A stretch of DNA of 64,000 nt from Demequina salsinemoris. GTDB lineage: Bacteria; Actinomycetota; Actinomycetes; Actinomycetales; Demequinaceae. Positions 17,798-31,078 of this stretch are shown here, one piece after another. The notes under the pieces are model-generated. The model was not told where the DNA came from. It did no database searches and was given only the letters and a program-made list of their open reading frames with translations. Both the position numbers and the translations under genes were made by a program. The stretch covers positions 62,001-126,000 of the forward strand of contig NZ_BBQZ01000006.1 of NCBI RefSeq assembly GCF_000974805.1, in the 5' to 3' direction. Position 1 is the first letter of the stretch, and every line of letters starts with the position of its first letter.

Positions 17798-17813
17798 ATA
17801 CCCCGGGAGGTAT
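17798..17813 (+). promoter_or_regulatory. CsoR/CstR-like operator overlapping the ribosome site
   Basis: ATACC-CCGGGA-GGTAT is a perfect-arm inverted repeat of the type bound by the CsoR/CstR/RcnR family (ATACC...GGTAT). It covers the GGGAGG ribosome site of the downstream gene. CstR proteins sense persulfides and control rhodanese/TusA-type genes, matching the enzyme encoded here. No CsoR-family gene lies in the window. Confidence 0.6.
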
Positions 17814-17820
17814 GGGAATC

Positions 17821-20316
17821 ATGAAGCTTGTGGTCGTCGGCGGAGTCGCCGCCGGAGCATCCACCGCAGCCAGGGCGCGTCGCCTCGACGAGGACGCCGA
17901 GATCGTCGTCTTCGAGCGCGGCCACCACGTCTCGTTCGCCAACTGCGGCCTGCCGTATCACGTGGGCGAGGTCATCACCGAGCGTTCGCGCCTGCTGCTC
18001 CAGACCCCTGAGAGCCTGCGCGAGTCGCTCCACCTCGACGTCCGCATCGCGACCGAGGTCGTGGCGATCGACCGCGAGGCCAAGACCGTCTCCGTCCGCG
18101 AGGTCGACTCCGGCAAGGAGTACACCGAGTCCTACGACAAGCTCGCGCTGTGCATGGGAGCGGACGCCGTCCGTCCCCCGCTGCCCGGCATCGACCACCC
18201 CGCCGTCGAGGTGCTGCGCCGCATCGGCGACATGGACAAGATCAAGACCCGTCTGGACGCCGCGATCGCGGCCCAGAAGGCCGGCAAGCGCGGCACCGTC
18301 ACGGCCGTCGTCGTCGGCGCCGGCTACATCGGCCTCGAGATGGCGGAGAACCTCCACCACCGCGGCGTGAAGGTCGACGTCGTCGAGCTCGCCCCGCAGA
18401 TCCTGCCGCCCGTCGACTCCGACATCGCCGCGCCCGTCGAGCGTCACCTGCGCATGCGCGGCATCAACGTGCACCTGTCCACCGCGGCCGCCGCCTTCCA
18501 GTCGCTGTCCGACGCCGACGGCTCCGACCGCGTGAGCGTCGAGCTCAACTCGGGCACGACCCTGAAGGCCGACCTCGTGATCCTCGCGGCAGGCGTGAAG
18601 CCCGCCGTCGAGCTGGTCAAGGCCGCGGGGATCGAGCTCGGCGAGCGCGGCGGCATCAAGGTCGACACGCACATGCAGACGTCCGACCCCGACATCTACG
18701 CCGCGGGCGACGCCGTCGAGACGCCGCACCCCGTGCTGCCGGGGGAGTACCTCGCGCCGCTCGCGGGACCCGCGAACCGCCAGGCGCGCGTCGCCGCGGA
18801 GAACATCTGCGGGCGCGACACCGAGTACAAGTCCACGCAGGGAACGTCGATCGTCAAGGTGTTCGACATGGTCGCGGGCGGCACAGGCGCCACCAAGCGC
18901 CAGCTCGAGGCCGCGGGCATCGAGTACCGCGTGGTCCACGTGCACCCGTCGGGCCACGCCGGCTACTACCCCGGCACCGCGATGATGCACATCAAGCTGC
19001 TGTTCTCGCCCAAGGACGGGACGATCTACGGCGCCCAGGTGTGCGGCTTCGACGGCGTCGACAAGCGCATCGACGTGTTCGCCATGGCGATCCGCGCGGG
19101 CCTCACGGTCTTCGACCTCGAGGAGCAGGAGCTCGCCTACGCCCCGCCGTTCGGCTCGGCGAAGGACCCGGTGAACATGGCCGGCTTCGTCGCCGCCAAC
19201 ACGATCCGCGGCGACTTCGACCTCTGGTACGCCGAGGAGTGGCCCCTGGCCGACGGCGCCCGACTGGTCGACGTCCGCACCCCCGAGGAGTACGGCATCC
19301 ACCACCTGCCGGGCGCCGAGAACGTGCCGCTCGCCGACTTCCGCGAGGCGGTCAAGGGCTGGGCGGACAAGGACCAGCCCATCCGTCTGTACTGCGCCGT
19401 CGGCTTCCGCTCCTACCTCGCGCACCGCATCCTCATCCAGAACGGTTTCACCGACGTCAAGACCCTCTCGGGCGGCTCGACCACGTACGGCCACGTGCAC
19501 GACAACCCGGCCGACGAGTACAACGCCCTGCCGCCCATGGAGAACTACGCGGAGAAGGTCTCCGTCGCCTCGGCCGTCGCCGCCGCGACGGGACAGCTGA
19601 CGGACCTCGACTGCACCGGGCTGGCCTGCCCCGGCCCGATCATGCGCCTGTCCGACTCGATGAAGAAGGCGAACGCGGGCGACGAGATCCGCGTGACGGT
19701 CTCCGACCCCGGCTTCGCTCTTGACGGTCCTGCATGGGCCTCGAAGAACGGCCACACCCTCGTGTCGATGGACCCCAAGGGTCCCGGCTTCGTCGCGACG
19801 TTCCGCAAGGGCGGGGTCGCTCCCGTCCAGACCGGCGGCGCGACGAGCAACAAGATGTCGATGGTGGTCTTCTCCGGTGACCTGGACAAGCAGCTCGCGG
19901 CGTTCATCATCGCCAACGGCGCGATCGCGATGGGTCAGGAGGTGTCGCTGTTCTTCACCTTCTGGGGCCTCAACGCCCTGCGCAGGACGGACCCGCCCAA
20001 GCGCGACAAGTCCATGATGGACACCATGTTCGGCATGATGATGCCGAAGGGCGCCGAGAAGCTCACGCTGTCGCAGATGCACATGGCGGGAGCGGGCACC
20101 GCGATGATCAAGAACGTCATGAAGCAGCACGACGTCCAGTCGCTGCCCGAGCTCATCAAGAACGCGCAGGACGGCGGCGCGCGCCTCCTCGGCTGCACGA
20201 TGACGATGGACCTGCTCGGCATGGCGCAGTCCGACCTCATCGAGGGTGTCGAGCTCGCCGGCGTCGCGACCTTCCTGGGCGAGGCTCAGGAGTCAGGCAC
20301 GACGCTGTTCATCTGA
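17821..20316 (+). CDS. CoA-disulfide/persulfide reductase fused to rhodanese, TusA and DsrE domains
   Basis: 831 residues. Domains in order: (1) FAD/NAD(P) CoA-disulfide reductase, residues 1-445, with GGVAAGASTAARARR and single redox Cys42 (SFANCGLPYHVGE); (2) rhodanese, about 470-560, active Cys525 (LYCAVGFRSY); (3) TusA/SirA sulfur carrier, about 595-665, with Cys603 in ACPGPIMRL; (4) DsrE-like domain, about 685-831, with Cys792 (LLGCTMTMDLLGM). All four candidate sulfur-relay cysteines are present. Such fusions reduce polysulfide/CoA persulfide and pass sulfane sulfur between domains. ATG 17821 is chosen because GGGAGG is 10 nt upstream; ATG 17812 overlaps that site. A CsoR/CstR-like operator suggests induction by sulfide. 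Confidence 0.9.
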   Translation: MKLVVVGGVAAGASTAARARRLDEDAEIVVFERGHHVSFANCGLPYHVGEVITERSRLLLQTPESLRESLHLDVRIATEVVAIDREAKTVSVREVDSGKEYTESYDKLALCMGADAVRPPLPGIDHPAVEVLRRIGDMDKIKTRLDAAIAAQKAGKRGTVTAVVVGAGYIGLEMAENLHHRGVKVDVVELAPQILPPVDSDIAAPVERHLRMRGINVHLSTAAAAFQSLSDADGSDRVSVELNSGTTLKADLVILAAGVKPAVELVKAAGIELGERGGIKVDTHMQTSDPDIYAAGDAVETPHPVLPGEYLAPLAGPANRQARVAAENICGRDTEYKSTQGTSIVKVFDMVAGGTGATKRQLEAAGIEYRVVHVHPSGHAGYYPGTAMMHIKLLFSPKDGTIYGAQVCGFDGVDKRIDVFAMAIRAGLTVFDLEEQELAYAPPFGSAKDPVNMAGFVAANTIRGDFDLWYAEEWPLADGARLVDVRTPEEYGIHHLPGAENVPLADFREAVKGWADKDQPIRLYCAVGFRSYLAHRILIQNGFTDVKTLSGGSTTYGHVHDNPADEYNALPPMENYAEKVSVASAVAAATGQLTDLDCTGLACPGPIMRLSDSMKKANAGDEIRVTVSDPGFALDGPAWASKNGHTLVSMDPKGPGFVATFRKGGVAPVQTGGATSNKMSMVVFSGDLDKQLAAFIIANGAIAMGQEVSLFFTFWGLNALRRTDPPKRDKSMMDTMFGMMMPKGAEKLTLSQMHMAGAGTAMIKNVMKQHDVQSLPELIKNAQDGGARLLGCTMTMDLLGMAQSDLIEGVELAGVATFLGEAQESGTTLFI

Positions 20317-20340
20317 CGCTCACGCCCCGGTTCACCCCGA

Positions 20341-20431
20341 CAGTTTGAACCAATTCCATAGGCGACACCCCGCGTCGGGCCCCTTCGAAGGGCCTGACGC
20401 GGGGTGTCGCGTCTCAGATTGGTTCAGACTG
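20341..20431. terminator. Very long bidirectional terminator hairpin
   Basis: GCGACACCCCGCGTC (20362-20376) pairs perfectly with GACGCGGGGTGTCGC (20396-20410), capped by GGGCCC/TTCG. Outer arms CAGTTTGAACCAAT and ATTGGTTCAGACTG extend the fold to about 90 nt. It lies between the convergent persulfide reductase and beta-glucosidase genes. Confidence 0.85.
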
Positions 20432-20460
20432 TCAGCCGCGGAGCGGAGAGAGCGAGCGCG

Positions 20461-22695
20461 TCAGCTCAGCGCGTCGAGCTCGGTGAGCATGCCCTCGACC
20501 GTCTGGACGCCGTTGCCGGGCGCCATGAAGTCGGCGACCTTCACCATCGGCATCTGGAGCATCATGCCCGCCATGTCCTCGTCGGCGAACAGGTCGGTGC
20601 CGCCGTCGCCCACGCCTGACTGGGTGATCCTCTCGAGGACCTTGGCGCCGACAGGGTGCTCGAGCCAGTCTCCGAAGTTCGAGTCGATGTCGAGCGTCGG
20701 GACGACGGGCGGCACGTCGAGCGTGATGGAGCGGGTGGCGACGATGTCGCGCGACGAACGGCCGATCTCGACGACGTACTCGCCGGGCTCGACCGTCCAG
20801 CCGGCGGTGCCCCAGTAGGCGAAGGCGCGATCGTCGAGCTCGAGCTCGACGACAGTCGACTCCCCGGCGGCGAGCGCCACCTTCTGGAACGCGCGCAGCT
20901 CGCGGACGGGGCGGTCGACGGCGGCCTCGGGGTCGCCGACGTAGACCTGGACGACGTCGGATCCGCTGCGGTCACCCGTGTTCGTCACCTTGACCCGCAC
21001 GGTCGCGGCGGCCTGCGTCGCGGCGGGAACATCGATGCCGACCAGCTCGTGCTCGAACGTCGTGTAGGACAGGCCGTGTCCGAACGGGAAGGCGATCTCT
21101 CGGTCGGTCGCGTCGTACCAGCGGTAGCCGATGTAGATGCGCTCGCCGTGACGGACCACCTTGTCGCCACCGGGCCAGTTGACGTACGCGGGCGTGTGCT
21201 CAAGCTTCCACGGCACCGTCTCCGCGAGGCGTCCGCCGGGCTCGGCCTGGCCGAACAGGATCTGCGCGAGCGCGGACCCGCCGGCCTGCCCGGCGAGCCA
21301 CATGTCGAGGATCGCGGGTGCCTTGTCGATCACTCCCTCGAGCGAGACGACCGAGCCGTGAGAGAGCACGACGACGACGTTCGGGTTGGCGGCGTGCACC
21401 GCCGCGAGGGCGTCGAGCTGAACCCGGGGGAGGAGGATGTGGTCGCGGTCCCAGCCCTCGGACTCGACGGCGTCGGGCAGGCCGAGCATGAGGACGACGA
21501 CCTCCGCCTGCGAGGCCGCGTCGACCGCGACGCTCAGCAGCTCGTCGTCCTTCTCGCCGTCGAGGCGGAAGGCGGGGGCGTGGACCACGTCGCGCCCGGT
21601 CGCCTCGGCGATCGCCGCGAGCGGCTCGTCGAGCTGGGTCGGGACGACGTGCGAGGAACCAGCGCCCTGGTAGCGCGGCGCGGTCGCGAACGGGCCGAGG
21701 ACCGCGACGGCGCCTCCCTCGTTCGCGAGAGGCAGCAGACCGCCCTCGTTGGCGAGGAGCACGGCGGAGTCGGCCGCGACCTCGCGGGCGAGGACGTGGT
21801 GCGCATCGACGTCGAAGGCGACCTCGGCGGTGCGGTCCGCGCGGAGGCGCTCGTGGACCGCGAGGATGCGGGCGACGGCCTGGTCGAGGACGGCCTCGTC
21901 GAGGGTGCCATCCTCGACGGCGGCCATGACGGCGGCAGGTCCGGCCTTGCCGGTGCTCGGCATCGTGAGGTCGAGGCCCGCCGTGAGCGCGACGGCGGGG
22001 TTCCAGGTGGCGCCCCAGTCGGAGACGACGTAGCCCTCGTATCCCCACTCGTCGCGCAGGACCTCGGTGAGCAGCCAGTGGTTCTCCGACGCGCGCACGC
22101 CGTTGATCCTGTTGTACGAGCACATCACCGTGGCGGGCTGCGACTTCTTGACGACGCGCTCGAAGGCCGGGAGGTAGATCTCGCGCAGGGTCCGCTCATC
22201 GACCTCCGCACTGACGCGCATGCGGTCCGTCTCCTGGCTGTTCGCGGCGTAGTGCTTCACCGAGGCGCCGACGCCGAGCGCCTGGAGCCCGTTGATCCAC
22301 GCCGCTCCGAGCTCGCCCGCGAGCAGCGGGTCCTCGGAGAAGTACTCGAAGTTGCGTCCGCCCAGGGGCGAGCGCTTCATGTTGATGCCGGGGCCGAGGA
22401 GGACGTCGACGTCCTCGACGCGACACTCGACGGCGAGCGCGGCTCCCATGCGGGAGAGCAGCTCCGGGTTCCAGGACGAGCCGGTCGCAGCGGCGGTGGG
22501 GAAGGCGGTCGCGGGCACCGACGCGTTGATCCCGAGGTGGTCCGATCCGCCGAGCTGCTTGCGCAGTCCATGAGGACCGTCGGTGAGCATCGCGGAGGGG
22601 ATGCCCTTGTCCTCGATCGCGACGGTGGTCCAGAAGTCCGCACCGAAGACGAGCCTCGCCTTCTCCTCGAGGGTGAGTGCGCTGATGTCGGTCAT
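20461..22695 (-). CDS. Glycoside hydrolase family 3 beta-glucosidase
   Basis: 744 residues, no signal peptide, so intracellular. N-terminal TIM barrel with GPGINMKRSPLGGRNFEYFS and KHYAANSQETDR; the nucleophile is Asp226 in GYVVSDWGA. The (alpha/beta)6 domain contains LLPLANEGGAVAVLGPFA and a candidate acid/base glutamate (AVESEGWDRDHI). A fibronectin III-like domain (PFGHGLSYTTFE, RPVRELRAFQKVALA) follows, with about 90 extra C-terminal residues of unknown role. It probably cleaves cello-oligosaccharides or beta-glucosides after import. Two LacI-like operators sit upstream; the regulator gene is not in the window. Confidence 0.92.
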   Translation of the reverse strand: MTDISALTLEEKARLVFGADFWTTVAIEDKGIPSAMLTDGPHGLRKQLGGSDHLGINASVPATAFPTAAATGSSWNPELLSRMGAALAVECRVEDVDVLLGPGINMKRSPLGGRNFEYFSEDPLLAGELGAAWINGLQALGVGASVKHYAANSQETDRMRVSAEVDERTLREIYLPAFERVVKKSQPATVMCSYNRINGVRASENHWLLTEVLRDEWGYEGYVVSDWGATWNPAVALTAGLDLTMPSTGKAGPAAVMAAVEDGTLDEAVLDQAVARILAVHERLRADRTAEVAFDVDAHHVLAREVAADSAVLLANEGGLLPLANEGGAVAVLGPFATAPRYQGAGSSHVVPTQLDEPLAAIAEATGRDVVHAPAFRLDGEKDDELLSVAVDAASQAEVVVLMLGLPDAVESEGWDRDHILLPRVQLDALAAVHAANPNVVVVLSHGSVVSLEGVIDKAPAILDMWLAGQAGGSALAQILFGQAEPGGRLAETVPWKLEHTPAYVNWPGGDKVVRHGERIYIGYRWYDATDREIAFPFGHGLSYTTFEHELVGIDVPAATQAAATVRVKVTNTGDRSGSDVVQVYVGDPEAAVDRPVRELRAFQKVALAAGESTVVELELDDRAFAYWGTAGWTVEPGEYVVEIGRSSRDIVATRSITLDVPPVVPTLDIDSNFGDWLEHPVGAKVLERITQSGVGDGGTDLFADEDMAGMMLQMPMVKVADFMAPGNGVQTVEGMLTELDALS

Positions 22696-22736
22696 CTCTG
22701 CTCCTTCGTAGCGATGCGGCGTCCCCGGTCATGAAC

Positions 22737-22798
22737 GAACCGGTTCTCAAGTGTCTTGTCGAAACGTTACAACGATTCCGAGTCGAAACGTTACAACG
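22737..22798. promoter_or_regulatory. Operators upstream of the beta-glucosidase (LacI type)
   Basis: The 17-mer GTCGAAACGTTACAACG occurs twice (22758-22774 and 22782-22798), 24 bp apart; each has a GAAACGTTAC core around the palindrome AACGTT, typical of LacI-family sites. A third palindrome, GAACCGGTTC (about 22737-22746), lies between them and the start codon. Confidence 0.65.
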
Positions 22799-22952
22799 GA
22801 CCACCAGGACCCTGTCACGCGGGTGTGAGGAAGCCCTCGCGCGCGGGTGCTGGAACCAGCGAGGGACGATGCGCCCGCTCGCGGCTGGAGGCCCTGATTC
22901 CGCGGGAGAGAAGGGATCGGCGCGCAGCGGGAGTCGCCCGCGCGCCCGGGCG

Positions 22953-23114
22953 TCACTTCGCCTTGCGCCCCTTGCGGGTCGCCGCCGCCTGCGCCGCGGC
23001 TGCCGCCGCGGAGGCCTTCGCCGCGACGGACGCGCGCGCCGCGCGAGGGGGAGCGGTACGCTCCTCCGGCGGCAGGACGTGCCTCGGCTCGTCCTTGTCG
23101 GCGCGGTCAGTCAT
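22953..23114 (-). CDS. Small basic Ala-rich protein
   Basis: 53 residues from ATG 23114 with GGAGG about 8 nt upstream. The N-terminal half is charged (TDRADKDEPRHVLPPEERT) and the C-terminal half is Ala-rich, ending RKGRKAK. No homologue recognised. The residues resemble nucleic-acid-binding tails, but low complexity in GC-rich DNA also produces such frames. It sits between gyrA and the beta-glucosidase in the same orientation. A GGACGATGC motif is nearby (22864-22872). Confidence 0.4.
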   Translation of the reverse strand: MTDRADKDEPRHVLPPEERTAPPRAARASVAAKASAAAAAAQAAATRKGRKAK

Positions 23115-23230
23115 GCACGGTCCTCCGGTTCCCCTCCACAGGATGATGCCCTGCCGGGGCCCGCCTGGCCAGCACAACCCGCGGACGCGGTCGGTGCGCA
23201 CCACCGCTCCCGCGACCCCGGACACGCGAA

Positions 23231-23282
23231 CGCCCGAGCGTCGGACGGTCCTTTGAGGGGACCGCCACGCACCGCTCGGGCG
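23231..23282 (-). terminator. Terminator hairpin downstream of gyrA
   Basis: CGCCCGAGCG (23231-23240) pairs with CGCTCGGGCG (23273-23282); an inner CGGTCC/GGACCG stem extends it. Eleven nt beyond the gyrA stop on the minus strand. Confidence 0.75.
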
Positions 23283-23292
23283 TCAGCATGCG

Positions 23293-27985
<4,693 letters not shown>

Positions 27986-28160
27986 TCAAGCCCCTGTCGC
28001 AGCCCGAGACGGCACGCGACACATCTTGAATCATTCTAGTGGCTCAGCGGGCCGTTTCGGGCCGATTCAGGCGGCATTGGGGACTTCCGCACCCCCGACA
28101 GGTTTGGGGACGACGAAGGGCACGCTCCGAGAGCGCTGTCAAGCCCCTCCGCTGGTGGCG

Positions 28161-28751
28161 TCACCCGTAGGTGTCACGGGGCCCGCGACCCTTCACCGAA
28201 CGGGGCCCCTTCGTCCACGATCGGGCGGTCGGGCCGAGCACACGAAGCTCCTTCACGACCTCGCGTCCGAGCTCCTCGTTGAGACGATGCGTCAGCTGGC
28301 CCTTCATGAGCGTGAGCTGCGTCGCCCACGCGGTCGTCGTCGCCCTGACCGTGAGGACGCCCTCCTCGAAGCCAAGCGGCTCGCACCTGTCGGCGATCTG
28401 ATCGCCGACGACCTCGCGCCACCGCGCCGTGACCGACGTGATCTCGATCTGCTCCGTCCAGCCCATGCGCCGCATGAGCGAGGCGACGGTATCCGACATC
28501 GGCGCGGGATCGCGGCCGCTGCCGTACGGGAGAGCCTCGCGAGCGGTGCGCTCCTGCTTGCGGTGCCGGTCCGCGCGCGCGGCGCGCGGGCTGCTGAGTC
28601 GCGCGCCTCGCTCCCGTGCCGACTGGCGGGCTCGTTCCATGGCCTCGCGGGCGATCTCCTGCGCACTGCGCATGGGCGCACCTTCCAGGGACGATGCTTC
28701 CTCAGGCGGATTGTCGCCGTCGCCTGGCGTCACGGACGGGTCCTCACTCAT
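28161..28751 (-). CDS. DUF721 protein (DciA-like)
   Basis: 196 residues. The conserved DUF721 core is residues 85-170 (VASLMRRMGWTEQIEIT, REVVGDQIADRCEPLGFEEG, VRATTTAWATQL). The N-terminal half is charged and likely disordered. DUF721 includes DciA, the helicase loader or partner of many bacteria that lack DnaC, and in actinobacteria the gene sits between recF and gyrB as here. Its start overlaps the recF stop by 8 nt (ATGAGTGA), so the two are coupled. A GGACGATGC motif falls in the coding sequence at 28689-28697. Confidence 0.88.
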   Translation of the reverse strand: MSEDPSVTPGDGDNPPEEASSLEGAPMRSAQEIAREAMERARQSARERGARLSSPRAARADRHRKQERTAREALPYGSGRDPAPMSDTVASLMRRMGWTEQIEITSVTARWREVVGDQIADRCEPLGFEEGVLTVRATTTAWATQLTLMKGQLTHRLNEELGREVVKELRVLGPTARSWTKGPRSVKGRGPRDTYG

Positions 28752-29940
28752 CGCGCACCGCGACCGTCATCCGGTCGTCGTCCCTGCTCACGCGGACCGT
28801 CACCGCGCCGGCCGGATGGGCGGCGAGCTCATCGGGGACGTCCTCGGGAACGGCCGCGGTGATGAGGACCTGCCTCGCCGAGGTGAGGCGATGTGCAAGT
28901 GCCGACCGGCGTCCGGAGTCGAGCTCGGCGAAGACGTCGTCGAGGATCAGCACGGGCTCGCCGTCTGGATCGCCATCGGGTCCTCCTTCGGCAGTGAGGA
29001 GCGCGTACGCGCCGAGCCGCAGTGCGAGCGCGCACGACCAGCTCTCGCCATGGCTCGCGTAGCCCTTGGCAGGCATGTCCCCGAGCACGATGTCCAGATC
29101 ATCTCGATGCGGGCCTGCGAGATTCACGCCACGGTCGATCTCCTGAGCGCGCAAGGCGCGCAGCCGATCGAGCAGGCGAGCCTCGATCTCCTCGGCGCCG
29201 GCGTCGGCCGAAAGTGAGGCGTGGGAGGTATCGTCCCTGTTCACAGGCTTATCCAGGGCTGTGGAATACGCGAGCTCGCACACCCCGCCCTCGGGTGCGA
29301 CATCCGCGTACGCCTCCCGGACGTGGGGAGCGAGCGCTGTGACGGCGCGTCGCCTGGCGGCGACGATGCGACCACCCAGGTGCGCGAGCTTCTCGTCCCA
29401 GATGTCGAGCATCGTGAGGTCGGCGCCTCGGGCGTTGCGCGCGGTCTTGAGCATGGACCCGCGCTGCTTGAGCACCCGCTCGTAGTCCGACAGATCTCCG
29501 GCAAGGGCCGGCTGCAGCGCGACCACGAGCTCGTCCATCAGCTGACGGCGCCCAGCAGGGTCGCCCTTGACGAGCGCGAGGTCCTCGGGCGCGAAGACCA
29601 CGGTGCGGAGGATCCCCACGAGATCGCCCGGGCGCGCCTGACCTCGGTTGAGCCGAGCGGTGTTCTGTCGCCCCTGGTTCAGGGTGACCTCGAGCGAGAG
29701 AGCGCGACCGTTCTTCTCGAGCCGAGCTCCGATGACCGCACGCTCAGCACCGAAGCGAAGCAACGGTGCGTCCGAGGCGACCCGATGGGAGGACAGCGTC
29801 GACAGGTATCGGATGGCCTCGACGAGGTTGGTCTTGCCCTGGCCGTTGCGTCCGACCAGGGTCGTCACTCCTGGGCCTAGCTCGAGATCGAGGCTTCCGT
29901 AGGAACGGAAGTCCGCGAGCTGGAGATGGGTGACGCGCAT
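28744..29940 (-). CDS. recF: DNA replication/repair protein RecF
   Basis: 398 residues from ATG 29940 (MRVTHLQLADFRSYGSLDLE); the frame beyond has no conservation. SMC-like ATPase with Walker A GRNGQGKTNLVEAI, signature-region residues near GESWSCALALRLGAYAL and Walker B PVLILDDVFAELD. It loads RecA at gaps on lagging or blocked forks. Located 10 nt after dnaN in one operon. Confidence 0.96.
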   Translation of the reverse strand: MRVTHLQLADFRSYGSLDLELGPGVTTLVGRNGQGKTNLVEAIRYLSTLSSHRVASDAPLLRFGAERAVIGARLEKNGRALSLEVTLNQGRQNTARLNRGQARPGDLVGILRTVVFAPEDLALVKGDPAGRRQLMDELVVALQPALAGDLSDYERVLKQRGSMLKTARNARGADLTMLDIWDEKLAHLGGRIVAARRRAVTALAPHVREAYADVAPEGGVCELAYSTALDKPVNRDDTSHASLSADAGAEEIEARLLDRLRALRAQEIDRGVNLAGPHRDDLDIVLGDMPAKGYASHGESWSCALALRLGAYALLTAEGGPDGDPDGEPVLILDDVFAELDSGRRSALAHRLTSARQVLITAAVPEDVPDELAAHPAGAVTVRVSRDDDRMTVAVRDE

Positions 29941-29950
29941 CCGGAACGCG

Positions 29951-31078
29951 TCAGGACGCGATGCGGATCGGCACCAGCAGGTAGCGGAAGTCCGAGATGA
30001 GGTCGCCACCGGGCTCGGTGAGCCCGACGAACTCGACCGGCTTGGTGTCCTGCGTGAAGCCGAAGCGCACGTAGTCGGTTCCGAGAGCGCCGAGTCCGTC
30101 GAGGAGGTACTGAGGGTTGAACGCGACGGTGATGGCGCCGCCGTCGACCGTGGCCTCGAGTGCCTCGGAGGCCTGAGCGTCCTCGCTCTGTCCCGCGTCG
30201 AGCGTCACCTCGCCCTCGGAGAAGGCGAGGCGGACCGACGAGTTGCGCTCGGCCACGAGCGACACGCGCTTGGTCGCATCGATGAGGTCCTGCGTGCGGA
30301 CGACCGCGGTGATCGGGCTCTCGTCCGGGAAGAGACGACGGACCTGGGGGTAGTCCCCATCCATCAGGAGCGAGGTGGTCACGAGGCCGCCGGCGGAGAA
30401 TCCGACGAGGTCCACGCCCTGCCCCGAGCTGAGCGAGACCGTGACGTCGCCAGCGCCGAGCGCCTTGGCGGTATCGGTGAGCGTCTTCGCGCGGACGAGC
30501 GCCACCGCGGAGGCATCCGAGGAGGACGGCTTCCACGACAGCTCGCGCAGCGCGAGGCGGTAACGGTCCGTGGCGAGGAGCGACACGTCGCTGCCCTCGA
30601 TCTCGATCCGGATGCCAGTGAGGATCGGCAGCGTCTCATCGCGCGAGGCCGCGACGCTCACCTGCGATACCGCCTGCTGGAACTCCGCCCCGTCGATCGA
30701 GCCCGACTGCTCGGGAAGCTGGGGGAGGTCGGGGTACTGGTCGACCGGCATCGTCGCGAGCGTGAAGCGCGAGGCGCCGCACGTGACGGAGACCTTGGTG
30801 CCGTCGAGCTCGAACTGCACCGGCTTGTGCGGCAGCGCGTTCGCGATGTCGCGCAGCAGACGACCGGAGACGAGCACCTCGCCCGCGGCCTCGACCTCCG
30901 CGGGGAACTCTCCGCGTGCGGAGACCTCGTAGTCGAAGCTCGACAGGCGGACCACGCCCGCGTCGTCCGCCTCGAGGTGCACACCTGCGAGCACGGGCAC
31001 GGGTGGCCGTGCGGGGACAGCGCGCGACGTCCACGCGACGGCGTCGGTCAGAACGTCGCGATCGACGGAAAACTTCAT
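29951..31078 (-). CDS. dnaN: DNA polymerase III beta sliding clamp
   Basis: 375 residues from ATG 31078 (MKFSVDRDVLTDAVAW). Three clamp domains are recognisable: LVSGRLLRDIANALP in the first, TDRYRLALRELSW in the second, and the conserved end YLLVPIR. Forms the ring that tethers the polymerase. First gene after the origin on the minus strand; recF, DUF721, gyrB and gyrA follow. Confidence 0.97.
   Translation of the reverse strand: MKFSVDRDVLTDAVAWTSRAVPARPPVPVLAGVHLEADDAGVVRLSSFDYEVSARGEFPAEVEAAGEVLVSGRLLRDIANALPHKPVQFELDGTKVSVTCGASRFTLATMPVDQYPDLPQLPEQSGSIDGAEFQQAVSQVSVAASRDETLPILTGIRIEIEGSDVSLLATDRYRLALRELSWKPSSSDASAVALVRAKTLTDTAKALGAGDVTVSLSSGQGVDLVGFSAGGLVTTSLLMDGDYPQVRRLFPDESPITAVVRTQDLIDATKRVSLVAERNSSVRLAFSEGEVTLDAGQSEDAQASEALEATVDGGAITVAFNPQYLLDGLGALGTDYVRFGFTQDTKPVEFVGLTEPGGDLISDFRYLLVPIRIAS

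Noticed and set aside
17674..20130. 818-codon minus-strand frame opposite the persulfide reductase
   Set aside because: His/Val/Gly-rich low-complexity sequence, no start context, and the opposite strand encodes four clear domains.
13690..23114. Prophage or integrative element between DUF3566 and gyrA
   Set aside because: No integrase, transposase, phage gene or direct terminal repeats at the tRNAs were found.
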